Positions 1 through 7,863 of a DNA stretch of 13,636 nt are shown here, one piece after another (the first letter of the stretch is position 1; every line of letters begins with the position of its first letter). The position numbers and the translations under genes are program-made. The stretch spans positions 1 through 13,636 of the forward strand of contig CBFGRV010000075.1 in the NCBI GenBank assembly GCA_965651265.1, given 5' to 3'. The notes under the pieces are model-generated. The model saw nothing but the letters and a program-made list of their open reading frames with translations, was not told where the DNA came from and ran no database searches. This stretch comes from CBFGRV01 sp965651265 (GTDB lineage: Bacteria; Bacteroidota; Rhodothermia; Rhodothermales; VXPQ01).

Positions 1-1
1 C

Positions 2-904
2 ATCCTGGGTGGCATCACATGTGGATTGGGTGGACCGTCGGATATCGAGATCGATGTAGCGGGAAATACGCTCTATTGGGGTGAAGCATCCGAGTGTTAT
101 GATTACGCTCTGAATAAGGTAGATCTGGGAAGTACTCCTTCAGAAGAGTGGCATTTGCTCCCGGTAAGCCAAGGTTACGTCGTGGAGGGAATTGAGCTCG
201 ACATCCATAACCAGATGATCTATTGGGTAACAACCGATCTCTTCCCTGACCCTCCTCCCGGCATTGTGCGTGCTCCTCTTGACGATACACTGAATGATGA
301 ATACATCCTATCAGGTTGTGTAGGGGACATCGCCCTCGCCCATATGCTTTCCAAGATCTACTGGAGCCCCTGTAACAGTAGCCAGATCATGCGCGCCGAT
401 CTAGACGGTAGCAATATCGAAGACGTAGTAGATGGTCAGGGCGTGATAGGAAATCTGGCTGTTGATCATAAGGGAGGCAAGTTGTACTGGACCGAGCCCG
501 CGGAAGGCATGATCTGGCGCGCTGATCTCGACGGGACCGAAGTGGAGAATCTCCTGTCGGGACTGGTAGTCCCTACCAGCATAGCGCTCAATTTCGGATG
601 GGATGTTCATGTAAATGTAGAGCCGAAAACCGCGCTACCGGATCGCGTGGGATTGCGAGGGATCCATCCCAACCCTATACGTGAAGGAACGACCATCGAT
701 TTTGCTCTCACCGAGCCCGCTCACGTGACTCTTGAGATCTACGATCAGCTAGGGCGTCGAGTGGACATCCTCTCCTCGGGTACGTATCTGGCCGGGACGC
801 ATCAGCTTCGTTGGCATCCAACCCACTTTGCGAACGGGGCGTACCTTTTACGAATGACATCGGACCGCCGGTCGGAGACCAGGATCGTAGTCATACAGCG
901 ATAG
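2..904 (+). CDS. YWTD beta-propeller protein with T9SS sorting tail (5' end missing)
   Basis: The reading frame is open from the left edge, so only the last 300 or so codons are present; the TTG at 26 is internal and not the likely start. Residues about 20-185 of the visible part hold spaced LYW/IYW motifs (LYWGE near 24, IYWVT near 74, IYWSP near 120, LYWTE near 162), two of them followed by an R-A-D-L-D-G stretch. This is the signature of LDL-receptor class B (YWTD) propeller repeats. The last 85 or so residues, starting at the HPNP motif, match a Por/type IX secretion C-terminal sorting domain (IYDQLGRRV, then NGAYLLRM). Such proteins are exported by the type IX system and then released or surface-anchored. 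The ligand or role of the propeller cannot be told. The gene looks less GC-rich than the rest of the window and converges on the M1 peptidase gene. Confidence 0.8.
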   Translation: MLGGITCGLGGPSDIEIDVAGNTLYWGEASECYDYALNKVDLGSTPSEEWHLLPVSQGYVVEGIELDIHNQMIYWVTTDLFPDPPPGIVRAPLDDTLNDEYILSGCVGDIALAHMLSKIYWSPCNSSQIMRADLDGSNIEDVVDGQGVIGNLAVDHKGGKLYWTEPAEGMIWRADLDGTEVENLLSGLVVPTSIALNFGWDVHVNVEPKTALPDRVGLRGIHPNPIREGTTIDFALTEPAHVTLEIYDQLGRRVDILSSGTYLAGTHQLRWHPTHFANGAYLLRMTSDRRSETRIVVIQR

Positions 905-973
905 ATCGGCCTACCACCCTGAACGCAGGCGGCGCAGTACCAGCGTCTACTCGTCTACGCGCGCAAAATCGGC

Positions 974-3010
974 CTACTGCCCCGCCGCGGGAGCGTCCTG
1001 GCCGCGCATCCAGTCGTTGTCCGACAGATCGACATCCGGAAATACATTATCCGGGTCGATGGAGACGCGTACGACCGGACTCGGCGTGTCGAGCGTAAGC
1101 GTTGCGTTGCGGCGTCCTCGCAGCCAGGTGTCGACCGGGATATCCCGGCGCAAAACGTCACCATCCTCCAGCTCGATCTCCAACAGGACGGGCATGGGGG
1201 CCAGGCCTTCGTCGCGGATGTGGATCGTTGTGGTGTTTCCATCTACCCGCACGTCGGCAATGGCCTGATCCAGCGTCCACGTCTCGTAGTACCACGTGCG
1301 CCAGAACCAGTCGAGATCGCGTCCGGACACTCGTTCGAACGTATTGAAGAGATCCCAGGGGTACGGGTGCCGATACGCCCAATCCGCCACGAAGGTACGG
1401 TAGGCGCGATTGAAGACGTCCTCGCCAAGCACCTCGCGAAGCGCGGCTAGGACCGTCGCCGGTTTGGCATACGACGCGATCCCGAAGGCCATGGATGTGG
1501 CGTGATATGCCGACGGCCGCATCATTTCGCCCTCCATCTCCTGTGCGGCGATCGCTGCGTACGTGCGCTGATCACTGAGGAAATGATCCTCCCCGGGCAG
1601 GAAATCGTTTCGAGCACTGTTCTCGTTGAAGGTCGTGAACCCTTCGTCGATCCAGCTGAATCGTCTCTCGTTGGTGTTCACCACCATCGGGATCCACATG
1701 TGAGCCAGCTCGTGCGCCGTGACGTAATAGAGGGCGTCGGGTCCGTACTGATTGTAGTCGCCGATGAGAGTCATCATCGGATACTCCATGCCGCCGCCGA
1801 TGATGCCCCCGCCTTCGACGGCCGTCATATGAGGCCACCGATAGGGGAATCCCGTGAACTCGGACAGGAAGGAGATGGCGTGCTGTTGGTACTCCGTCAC
1901 CCGTGCCCAAAACGGGGCCGACTCACGATAAAATGTGTTGATCTGCGTGTAGTCCGTGACGCCGTCGCCGTCCCGGTCGCCGACGGGCGTCCGAGCAGCC
2001 TCCCAGATGGACTCCCGCGTGAGACTGAAGGCCACGTCTCGAACCTTGTCGGCTGTAAATCGCCAGGTGAGAAATCCGCCGCTAGTGCGGGCCGTCACGT
2101 TGCCGAAATCCTCAGGGCCGACCACACGCATGGGTTCGTCGCTTTCGTGCGCGCGCCGCATGCGCTCCAAGATCTCGGGTTGCAGCACCTCTTGGGGGTT
2201 CTGAAGCTCCCCGGTCGCCCACACGATCCAATCTTCCGGCGCCTCGACGGTGAGCTCATAATCAGCGAAATCCGCATAGAACTCGGCCGTTCCCGTAAAC
2301 TGCTCGATATTCCATCCCTCCACGTCATCATAGACGGCCATGACGGGATACCAGTAGCCCGCGAAAACGAGGTTTCCACCTTGATGTCCCATGCGCGCCC
2401 CCGCACCCTTCTGTGGGATTACGAAGCTCCATTCCACGTCTATCGACACGGATTCACCTGGCGCCACAGGATTTGGTAGGTAGATGGCCAGGTCGGTGCC
2501 CGTTACTTCGTATCGAGCCCTTTCCGATCCGCCGTCACCTGGACCAGGCAGCGTCAGGCCGTCGATTGCCACCCGCGCGAGCTCGACCCCGCCGGTCACG
2601 GGCACGAATTCGTTTCGCAGCGCATCCTCGCGATGGATGTTCTGAACCAGCTCGAGGTGCAGCTCGCCGAGCTCATCGGGCGAGTTGTTGTGATACGTGA
2701 TCTGAGCGGATCCTTCCAGACGCGGTACATCCGGATGCACTCGCGCATGCAGCACATACTCGGCCTCCTGAATCCAGTAGTTCGGTCCGGGTCGGCCATC
2801 TTCGGTACGCGTGCCGGCCGTCACCGCCCGTCGGAACGCTGGAGGCGCCGTGACTTCCCAGGGGATGGGGCGCTCGGCCGTAGCCACCGGGGGCACCTCT
2901 GGGATGACGGTTCGCTCCGCCGGGGCGCATGCAGACACGAGCAGAGCCAGGGATACGGCAAAAAGGGATGTGCGGCAACCTTGCCGCCAGACATGTGTGG
3001 AACGGCGCAT
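974..3010 (-). CDS. M1 family zinc metallopeptidase, lipoprotein
   Basis: Predicted gluzincin aminopeptidase, likely anchored by lipid in the envelope. With the start at 3010 (678 aa) the protein begins MRRS, followed by a hydrophobic run and a lipobox LVSAC with the lipidated Cys at 28. The M1 core is clear: GGGMEYP (about 405-411, the GAMEN-type exopeptidase motif), HELAH (433-437) and a third zinc ligand Glu456 in WIDEG, exactly 18 residues after the second His. Tyr514 in ASYAK is the probable transition-state Tyr. Substrates are probably peptides, but M1 proteins of this lipoprotein type are poorly characterised. An aspartate-rich DxDxDGxxD loop lies at about 345-353. A longer frame from 3055 exists, but it would put about 30 residues before the signal core. 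The 3010 ATG has an AGG 8 bases upstream and gives a normal signal peptide. It lies downstream of the S41 protease gene on the same strand. Confidence 0.9.
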   Translation of the reverse strand: MRRSTHVWRQGCRTSLFAVSLALLVSACAPAERTVIPEVPPVATAERPIPWEVTAPPAFRRAVTAGTRTEDGRPGPNYWIQEAEYVLHARVHPDVPRLEGSAQITYHNNSPDELGELHLELVQNIHREDALRNEFVPVTGGVELARVAIDGLTLPGPGDGGSERARYEVTGTDLAIYLPNPVAPGESVSIDVEWSFVIPQKGAGARMGHQGGNLVFAGYWYPVMAVYDDVEGWNIEQFTGTAEFYADFADYELTVEAPEDWIVWATGELQNPQEVLQPEILERMRRAHESDEPMRVVGPEDFGNVTARTSGGFLTWRFTADKVRDVAFSLTRESIWEAARTPVGDRDGDGVTDYTQINTFYRESAPFWARVTEYQQHAISFLSEFTGFPYRWPHMTAVEGGGIIGGGMEYPMMTLIGDYNQYGPDALYYVTAHELAHMWIPMVVNTNERRFSWIDEGFTTFNENSARNDFLPGEDHFLSDQRTYAAIAAQEMEGEMMRPSAYHATSMAFGIASYAKPATVLAALREVLGEDVFNRAYRTFVADWAYRHPYPWDLFNTFERVSGRDLDWFWRTWYYETWTLDQAIADVRVDGNTTTIHIRDEGLAPMPVLLEIELEDGDVLRRDIPVDTWLRGRRNATLTLDTPSPVVRVSIDPDNVFPDVDLSDNDWMRGQDAPAAGQ

Positions 3011-3060
3011 TTTGACTACCTGCATCTCGGAGAAGACCCATCGACCGATGGGCATGAAGG

Positions 3061-3104
3061 GGAAGCCGCCCTTCGATCACCAATGTCGACGGGCGCCGGC
3101 TTCC
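3061..3104 (-). other. imperfect inverted repeat between the S41 and M1 genes
   Basis: GGAAGCC (3061-3067) followed by GCCC (3068-3071) can pair with GGGC (3091-3094) and GGCTTCC (3098-3104), with three unpaired bases on one side. In the minus-strand transcript this stem-loop lies just after the S41 stop codon and before the M1 start. There is no T-run after it, so it is not a standard intrinsic terminator. It could be an mRNA-stabilising or attenuating stem between two cistrons, or chance. Confidence 0.3.
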
Positions 3105-3124
3105 ATTATTCGATAGAGTCTAAC

Positions 3125-4837
3125 CTATTGCGTGGCCCCAGTGGGAGACGGCGCATCCGGCGAATGATACAGCGCCAGATTGTGTGCCATATCCCAGCGG
3201 GCCATGGCAGCCTGTAATTCAGGGTCGATGGCCCGATAAATCGGGTGCCAGGCCTTATTGCCGAAAAGCTCCTGACCGATTCGGGCTTTTAGATATACCT
3301 CCAGCCGGTCGCGCTGACTCTCCACCTCCGACTGCGAATACACATTCGAAGCCGGATCGACCGCCGACTCGTCTGACGTGAACTTCAGGCCGTTCTCCAT
3401 CGCGTACTCCCAGAACGCGTTCCAGAGGTCGTCACCTACCTCAAACTCATCTATGAATGCTTCCTGGCGATCTCCCCAGGTATCTCGAAGTTGCCCTTCT
3501 TGCTCGAGAAACCATTGGCGGACGAATCTGAAATCTAGCCCGTTATGAAGAACGGCCGTCGTGACCGGCGTCGTATCCGGTTGCACGATGACGTCAGGGA
3601 GGATACCGCCTCCCCCGAAGACGTCGCGGCCGTGCTCCGTCTTGTAGCGGAGTGAATCCGGAATGCTTTCGATGTACTCATTCGGGTGGAACGTCGCTTC
3701 ACCCAGGGTGGCCATCTTCGTGGCGTAATAATCTTTCGTATCGCCGTTCTCGTAAGGCGTCTGGATGAGCCGACCCGACGGCGTGTAGTATCGCGCCACC
3801 GTCATGTGCAGATAACTTCCGTCGGGAAGAGGGAACTGATTCTGCACGAGCCCCTTGCCGAACGTGCGCTGGCCGATGATCAGCGCCCGATCATGATCCT
3901 GAAGCGCGCCGGCGACGATCTCGCTTGCGGATGCGGAATACTCGTTGACCAGGACGATCACAGGCGTATCCTCCAACACACCCGCACGCCGAGTCCGGTA
4001 AGCACTGGTAGCCTCATCCCGCCGGCCCTTCGTATAGACGATCATTTCGTCTCCGGGCACGATCTCGTCGACGATCTGAATGGCAGCCTCCATGATGCCA
4101 CCGGGATTCGACCGAAGATCCAGGATAAGCTGTTGCATGCCCTGCTCCTGAAGCTCACGAACGTGGTCCATGAACTCGTCGTAGGTCGCCATCGAAAAGC
4201 GGCTGATACGTAGATAGCCGGTTGCGTCATCGAGCATGTACGACGTGTCCACGGTATACAGGGGGATCTCGTCGCGCGTGAGCGTGAAGGGAATCGGCTC
4301 CTGCACACCACGTCGCTTCACCTCGATCTTCACCTGTGTCCCGATCTTGCCCTTCAGCTTCGAGGTGACCTCGTTCTCGGTAAGACCGATGGCCGATGAA
4401 TCTGCGATGGAAACGATTCGGTCGCCCGGCATGAGTCCCGCCTTCTCGCTAGGACCGTCGCTGATAATGGACACCACGCGAACGGTGTCGTCGGACGGAT
4501 CGTCATCGTTGCGGAGAATCTCGAACCAGATGCCGATGCCTCCGAACGAGCCCTGATAGCTCTGTTGAACGGACTCGGCCTCTTCTGCGCTGATGTAGGT
4601 CGAGTGCGGATCGAGGTTTCTGAGCATGCTCAGGATGGCACTTTCTGCCAGATCGTTCGAGTTGACCTCCTCGACGTACCGCTGATTGATGATCACGAAG
4701 GCGTCCTCGAGCTTGCGGAGATTCGTGAACGTGTCGTCATCGGTCAGGCTCGCCTCGAGCTTCACTCCGAGAAGGGTGCCGATCAGGAGAAGAGCGATGC
4801 CGGGAAGGATGTACCACTTAGCTCGAGAGAAAGACAT
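3125..4837 (-). CDS. S41 family C-terminal processing peptidase (PDZ, membrane-anchored)
   Basis: CtpA/Prc-type serine protease that cleaves envelope proteins at their C-termini. With the start at 4837 (570 aa; MSFSRAKW) a single N-terminal membrane segment spans about residues 8-27, placing the protease outside the cytoplasmic membrane. A PDZ domain lies at about 91-174 (GSFGGIGIWFEI, then GLMPGDRI). The protease core follows, with LDLRSNPGG near 240-248, the catalytic Ser303 in YSASASE and the general-base Lys328 in RTFGKG. Their spacing of 25 residues is the same as in Prc and CtpB. A tail of about 150 residues beyond the core is typical of Bacteroidota members. The frame could be extended to 4945, but those extra 36 residues are basic and precede the membrane segment, so the inner ATG is preferred. 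It is divergent from the ECF sigma gene and upstream of the M1 gene. Confidence 0.93.
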   Translation of the reverse strand: MSFSRAKWYILPGIALLLIGTLLGVKLEASLTDDDTFTNLRKLEDAFVIINQRYVEEVNSNDLAESAILSMLRNLDPHSTYISAEEAESVQQSYQGSFGGIGIWFEILRNDDDPSDDTVRVVSIISDGPSEKAGLMPGDRIVSIADSSAIGLTENEVTSKLKGKIGTQVKIEVKRRGVQEPIPFTLTRDEIPLYTVDTSYMLDDATGYLRISRFSMATYDEFMDHVRELQEQGMQQLILDLRSNPGGIMEAAIQIVDEIVPGDEMIVYTKGRRDEATSAYRTRRAGVLEDTPVIVLVNEYSASASEIVAGALQDHDRALIIGQRTFGKGLVQNQFPLPDGSYLHMTVARYYTPSGRLIQTPYENGDTKDYYATKMATLGEATFHPNEYIESIPDSLRYKTEHGRDVFGGGGILPDVIVQPDTTPVTTAVLHNGLDFRFVRQWFLEQEGQLRDTWGDRQEAFIDEFEVGDDLWNAFWEYAMENGLKFTSDESAVDPASNVYSQSEVESQRDRLEVYLKARIGQELFGNKAWHPIYRAIDPELQAAMARWDMAHNLALYHSPDAPSPTGATQ

Positions 4838-5038
4838 CAGCTTTGTACGTCTGTGAGATACAGAAAGAGATCGTCGACGCGGCGTGCACGATGTACGAAA
4901 GATCGGCTGGAAAGTGCCGCTCTGCCGATGTCTCGAGGGGAGCAAAAGCAGTGCCGGATGCGAGCAGTTGACCGGCTCCTCGATGAACGGGTACCCGCCC
5001 GTCCGAGGATGTCGCCAAATGAGAGTCCGACTCCCACC

Positions 5039-5065
5039 TGTAACAATCCGACAGGCTCAATCGTC
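5039..5065 (+). promoter_or_regulatory. candidate ECF-type promoter (TGTAAC - 17 bp - CGTC)
   Basis: TGTAAC at 5039-5044 and CGTC at 5062-5065 are separated by 17 bases. This resembles the AAC-containing -35 and CGT-containing -10 of many ECF promoters, such as the SigW type. It lies about 100 bases upstream of the ECF sigma start, where an autoregulatory promoter would be expected. The motifs are short and the match was made by eye, so this is only a candidate. Confidence 0.25.
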
Positions 5066-5119
5066 TTGCATGCGATGACGGTCACTTCCCGGAATCATCC
5101 CGGCGGCCCATTCGCCCGT

Positions 5120-5149
5120 CCGGTATTTCCGAAAACCGGCATCATGCCG
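5120..5149 (+). promoter_or_regulatory. inverted repeats just upstream of the sigma factor start
   Basis: Two overlapping dyads are visible. CCGGT (5120-5124) pairs with ACCGG (5135-5139), and CGGCAT/ATGCCG (5137-5149) are 6-base arms around one central base. They end 17 bases before the GTG start of the ECF sigma gene. They could form a hairpin in the mRNA leader or serve as an operator; the two structures would be mutually exclusive. Confidence 0.3.
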
Positions 5150-5166
5150 AATGAATCCTCACGAGC

Positions 5167-5697
5167 GTGCAGCTAAGCCAGTTTGAGCACTACGTCCATC
5201 GCTACAGCGATCGAGTCTACGGCTTTGCGTTCAGAATGCTCGACAACCGCGACGATGCGCGCGACGTCACGCAAGATGTCCTGATACGCCTGTGGCGATA
5301 TGATGATTTTCTCCCGGCCGACAAAGTGCTGCCGTGGCTGATGCGGGTCACTCGAAATGCCTGCATCGATTTGCTGAGGCACCGGAAGATGGCGCGACAA
5401 TGGATGGAATCCGGGACGGAGATCGAGGAGCTTTCGCTGGATGTTCCAGGTGCGGCCGATGAAGTCGAACGCCGTGACGAGCGACGGATGATCGAAGAGG
5501 CGCTCGGTCGCATACCCGAACCTCATCGGAGCTTGCTCATTCTTCGAGAGATACAGCATCTAAAGTATGAGGAGATCAGCGGCGCGATGGATTTGCCGAT
5601 AAATACAGTGAAGGTGTATCTACACCGCGGACGCAAAATGCTTCGAGAGTTGTTAACGGAGATGATGGATTCGGATCGCGTGCGGAGTCAAGCATGA
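5167..5697 (+). CDS. ECF RNA polymerase sigma factor
   Basis: Extracytoplasmic-function sigma-70 family protein of 176 aa, a normal length for the group. Region 2 spans about residues 8-74, with the DVTQDVLIRLWR helix for core-enzyme binding and the WLMRVTRNACIDLLR helix for -10 recognition. Region 4 spans about 108-162, with EEISGAMDLPINTVKVYLHRG as the helix-turn-helix that reads the -35 element. The start is a GTG: an in-frame stop lies 15 bases upstream and no ATG falls between. The next gene, 40 bases downstream, encodes a membrane protein with anti-sigma organisation, so its activity is probably controlled by sequestration at the membrane. Region 2 and 4 assignments are firm; the target regulon is unknown, though the adjoining envelope genes are likely members. 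Confidence 0.93.
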   Translation: MQLSQFEHYVHRYSDRVYGFAFRMLDNRDDARDVTQDVLIRLWRYDDFLPADKVLPWLMRVTRNACIDLLRHRKMARQWMESGTEIEELSLDVPGAADEVERRDERRMIEEALGRIPEPHRSLLILREIQHLKYEEISGAMDLPINTVKVYLHRGRKMLRELLTEMMDSDRVRSQA

Positions 5698-5737
5698 GCC
5701 TTTATCGCGCAGATGTTGGTGTTTGGATCTTGATTGG

Positions 5738-6616
5738 ATGGAGATGAGTGAGTTTCGATCAAAGGATGGCGACCGATCGATCTCGGTGGAGGTCCGCTGG
5801 GCCGAAGCCCGGCTCGAGGCCTTCATCGACGGTACGTTGCCCGATGAGGAGGCCCGGCGCGTCGAGTATCTGATCGAACGCGATGCCGGGTTGAGGGAGC
5901 AGGCCCGTCTGGCTATGGTGATCCGCGAGCATATGGCCGATTTGGCGGCGCCGCCGTGTCCGCCCGAGGTCGTGCAGACGGTATTGGCGACGGCCGCTCG
6001 AGAAGCCACGCTTCGCGACCTCCGGCCGCACTCCGCTCCTTCCGGGCTGGCGGCCGTGACAGGGTGGTTGCAGCAGCTGCGAAAGCCCATGCTTCGGCCG
6101 GCCCTTGCCATTGGATTCGCGGCAGCTCTGCTCGTGGCCGTAGCCCTCGTCCTGCGTCTCGACGGTAGACGGGTCGATTCCCCGAGCCCGGTTCTCGCCG
6201 AGCGAACCGAGGCTGCCAGGCCGACCACTCCGTATGGGACCGAGCCCTCGAATCCCGCCGCGTCCGGAACGACCGACGTTGAGCACCCGACCCTGTCGGA
6301 AGACGTGGCTCGAACGAACGACACGACCGACTCAGAGCCGGCTATCGCCGCCCGCATCGGTCCTCATGCTTCGGAAGACGATGGGCCCGTACCGCAGACC
6401 GAATCGACGCCGAATGCCGAATCGACCCACGACGCGTCGTATACCTCGCGCGAGGTCGAGCAGGCGCTCGAAAAGACGCGCTGGGCCATCGCGTTTGTCT
6501 CGGAAGTAGGCAAGGAAGCCGGAGAGTCCATCCGAAAGGACGTCCTCAGAGATCGTGTTACGAGACCCATCCGTCGTGTTCTCGATACGGCCCTCGCGGA
6601 GGAGTCCACGGGCTGA
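5738..6616 (+). CDS. single-pass membrane anti-sigma factor, zinc-ligand-free
   Basis: Likely the cognate anti-sigma factor of the preceding ECF sigma. Visible layout (292 aa from the ATG at 5738) is a cytoplasmic domain at about 22-85, one hydrophobic span at about 120-140, a Ser/Thr/Pro/Glu-rich linker at about 145-235, and an amphipathic helical segment at about 238-287. The N-terminal domain has the LEAFIDGTLPDEEARRVE start common in zf-HC2 anti-sigma domains. The usual His-x3-Cys-x2-Cys is absent; the only Cys is in PPCPP near residue 74. The C-terminal part faces the periplasm and would be the sensory or partner-binding end. The frame could also begin at a TTG (5723) or an ATG (5744). 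Assignment rests on organisation and position rather than a strong domain match. Confidence 0.75.
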   Translation: MEMSEFRSKDGDRSISVEVRWAEARLEAFIDGTLPDEEARRVEYLIERDAGLREQARLAMVIREHMADLAAPPCPPEVVQTVLATAAREATLRDLRPHSAPSGLAAVTGWLQQLRKPMLRPALAIGFAAALLVAVALVLRLDGRRVDSPSPVLAERTEAARPTTPYGTEPSNPAASGTTDVEHPTLSEDVARTNDTTDSEPAIAARIGPHASEDDGPVPQTESTPNAESTHDASYTSREVEQALEKTRWAIAFVSEVGKEAGESIRKDVLRDRVTRPIRRVLDTALAEESTG

Positions 6617-6659
6617 TGCATCGCTGAACATCCAGCAGATTTTCAAACCCGCCATCTAT

Positions 6660-6665
6660 AAAGGA
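6660..6665 (+). promoter_or_regulatory. ribosome binding site for the DUF4252 gene
   Basis: AAAGGA lies 8 bases before the ATG at 6674. It is one of the few clear Shine-Dalgarno sites in the window, and it decides this start over a second in-frame ATG at 6707. Confidence 0.6.
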
Positions 6666-6673
6666 TACCATCC

Positions 6674-7258
6674 ATGAATACCCGCCTCAAACAATCTGTT
6701 AGACCCATGCGGACGATATTCTGTCTCGTCCCCATCCTGGCGTGTCTTGCGGCCGTACAGCCGGTCGCCGCACAAGAGGCTGATCTTCGCAACGAGCCCG
6801 GCTATCTCGATCTGGATAGCATCAGCGAGTGGTTCGACCAGGAGCCGTGGCTGGAGGTAAACGTCCGTGGAGCGCTGCTGCGGCTCGTGACCGAAGCCTC
6901 TCGAGGGGAGGATCCGGAGCTAACCGACATGCTCGAGCGCCTGAAGGCTATCGAAGTACGGGGGTACCCGCTGACGCCGGAGCAGTTCGATGACGTCGGC
7001 CGGCGAACGGGAGAGCTCGCGCGTCGTCTCGAGGAGCTCGGATGGGAAACCATCGTCCGCGTGCGAGAGGCCGAAGAGCGCGTGAACATCTACATGAAGA
7101 TGAAAGAAGATGCGATCGCCGGCCTCGTCGTGATGGTTCTGGAGCCCGACGAGGAGCAGGGCGCCGTATTCGTGAACATCGTGGGTGAGATCGATCCGGA
7201 GCAGATCGGTAAGCTCGGACACAAGTTCAACATAGATCCGCTCTCCGATCTCGAATGA
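6674..7258 (+). CDS. DUF4252 family secreted protein
   Basis: Protein of 194 aa with a signal peptide (hydrophobic core about 14-30, probable signal peptidase I cleavage after VAA near residue 33). The mature part has the pattern I associate with DUF4252: PGYLDLDSI near 42-50, VRGALLRLVTEASR near 64-77, a central VRGYPL, then VNIYMKM near 137-143, GLVVMVLEPDEE near 150-161 and VFVNIVGEIDPEQIGKL near 165-181. The molecular function of DUF4252 is unknown. Members are often found near ECF sigma factors in Bacteroidota, as here. The gene starts 57 bases after the anti-sigma gene, and its stop codon overlaps the next start (ATGA), so the two downstream products are probably made together with it. 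Confidence 0.85.
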   Translation: MNTRLKQSVRPMRTIFCLVPILACLAAVQPVAAQEADLRNEPGYLDLDSISEWFDQEPWLEVNVRGALLRLVTEASRGEDPELTDMLERLKAIEVRGYPLTPEQFDDVGRRTGELARRLEELGWETIVRVREAEERVNIYMKMKEDAIAGLVVMVLEPDEEQGAVFVNIVGEIDPEQIGKLGHKFNIDPLSDLE

Positions 7259-7863
7259 GGCATTCGCCCCGAAGCCCCCTGACGAAACGGTTCTGGCTCG
7301 TTCTGATCGTACTCGTTCTGCCGCTTTCGGGCTGCTTCTTCTCGCGAGAGATGGCCCAGACCCGGCGGGACATCGAACGGGCGTATCCAGACCTCCGCCT
7401 TCAGAAACAGGTGGTATTGAATCTGGGCCCCCTCTCGCTGAGAATGGCGGAGTGGCTCACACGCCTCGTGCCCGAGGAGGAGACGGCCTCCGCGGCGCGC
7501 TACCTGAGCGCCGTAAGTCGCGTGAAAGTGGGCATCTACCATGTCGAGCAGGGCGGGTCGCTCGACGATTTCGACGTGCGCCGGCTAGGGTTCGAGAAGA
7601 GCTGGAAGGTTGCACTCCGAACGCGCGACGACGAAAGCCGCGTCTGGATGCTCTACCGCGATGATGGCGAGACCGTTTCTGATCTCTATTTTGTGGTGTT
7701 GGATGAAGAGGACCTGGTGGTCGCGAGAGTCCGCGGGCGACTGAGCAATCTGCTTACCATGTTGATGCAGGATCACGTGTGGTCGCGCCAGCAGGAATCG
7801 GCTTCTGTACCACGGCCGCCAGGTGAGCAGCTTGACGTTGCCCACGAATTGGCGAGCGAATGA
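7255..7863 (+). CDS. DUF4252-like lipoprotein
   Basis: Protein of 202 aa with a lipoprotein signal: basic start, hydrophobic run 13-23, and lipobox LSGC with Cys27. The mature region parallels the preceding DUF4252 protein: LNLGPLSLRMAEWL near 55-68, a VSRVKVGIYHVE strand near 87-98, WKVALRTRDDE near 117-127, WMLYRDDGE near 131-139, and DLYFVVLDEEDLVVARVRGRL near 143-163. This suggests an ancestral duplication giving one soluble and one lipid-anchored copy. Its ATG overlaps the DUF4252 stop and its own stop overlaps the MgtC start (both ATGA), indicating translational coupling. Function unknown. The lipoprotein call is solid; the DUF4252 relationship is inferred from motif order. Confidence 0.75.
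   Translation: MRHSPRSPLTKRFWLVLIVLVLPLSGCFFSREMAQTRRDIERAYPDLRLQKQVVLNLGPLSLRMAEWLTRLVPEEETASAARYLSAVSRVKVGIYHVEQGGSLDDFDVRRLGFEKSWKVALRTRDDESRVWMLYRDDGETVSDLYFVVLDEEDLVVARVRGRLSNLLTMLMQDHVWSRQQESASVPRPPGEQLDVAHELASE

Larger units (their letters stand above)
4838..5166. other. divergent intergenic region with no credible gene
   Basis: This stretch of about 330 bases separates the minus-strand S41 gene from the plus-strand ECF sigma gene. Reading frames in it overlap one another on both strands and show no recognisable protein features. It should hold the promoters for both transcription units. It contains the perfect 8-base palindrome GGGTACCC near 4989-4996, a candidate ECF-type promoter and a hairpin next to the sigma start (separate entries). 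Confidence 0.6.

Noticed and set aside
905..977. Direct repeat ATCGGCCTAC at 905-914 and 968-977 near two convergent gene ends
   Set aside because: It is only ten bases with no flanking target duplication or terminal inverted repeats, so it is probably chance rather than a mobile-element scar.
1502..2479. Long plus-strand open frame (325 codons) opposite the M1 peptidase gene
   Set aside because: It is the antisense shadow of a gene with full M1 catalytic motifs and shows no family features of its own.
4565..5176. Plus-strand frame of 203 codons running through the divergent spacer
   Set aside because: It overlaps the S41 gene in antisense and the sigma start out of frame, and has no domain-like pattern.
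5653..6357. Minus-strand open frame opposite the anti-sigma gene
   Set aside because: It is Ser/Arg-rich, low in complexity, and arises from GC-biased codons of the plus-strand gene.
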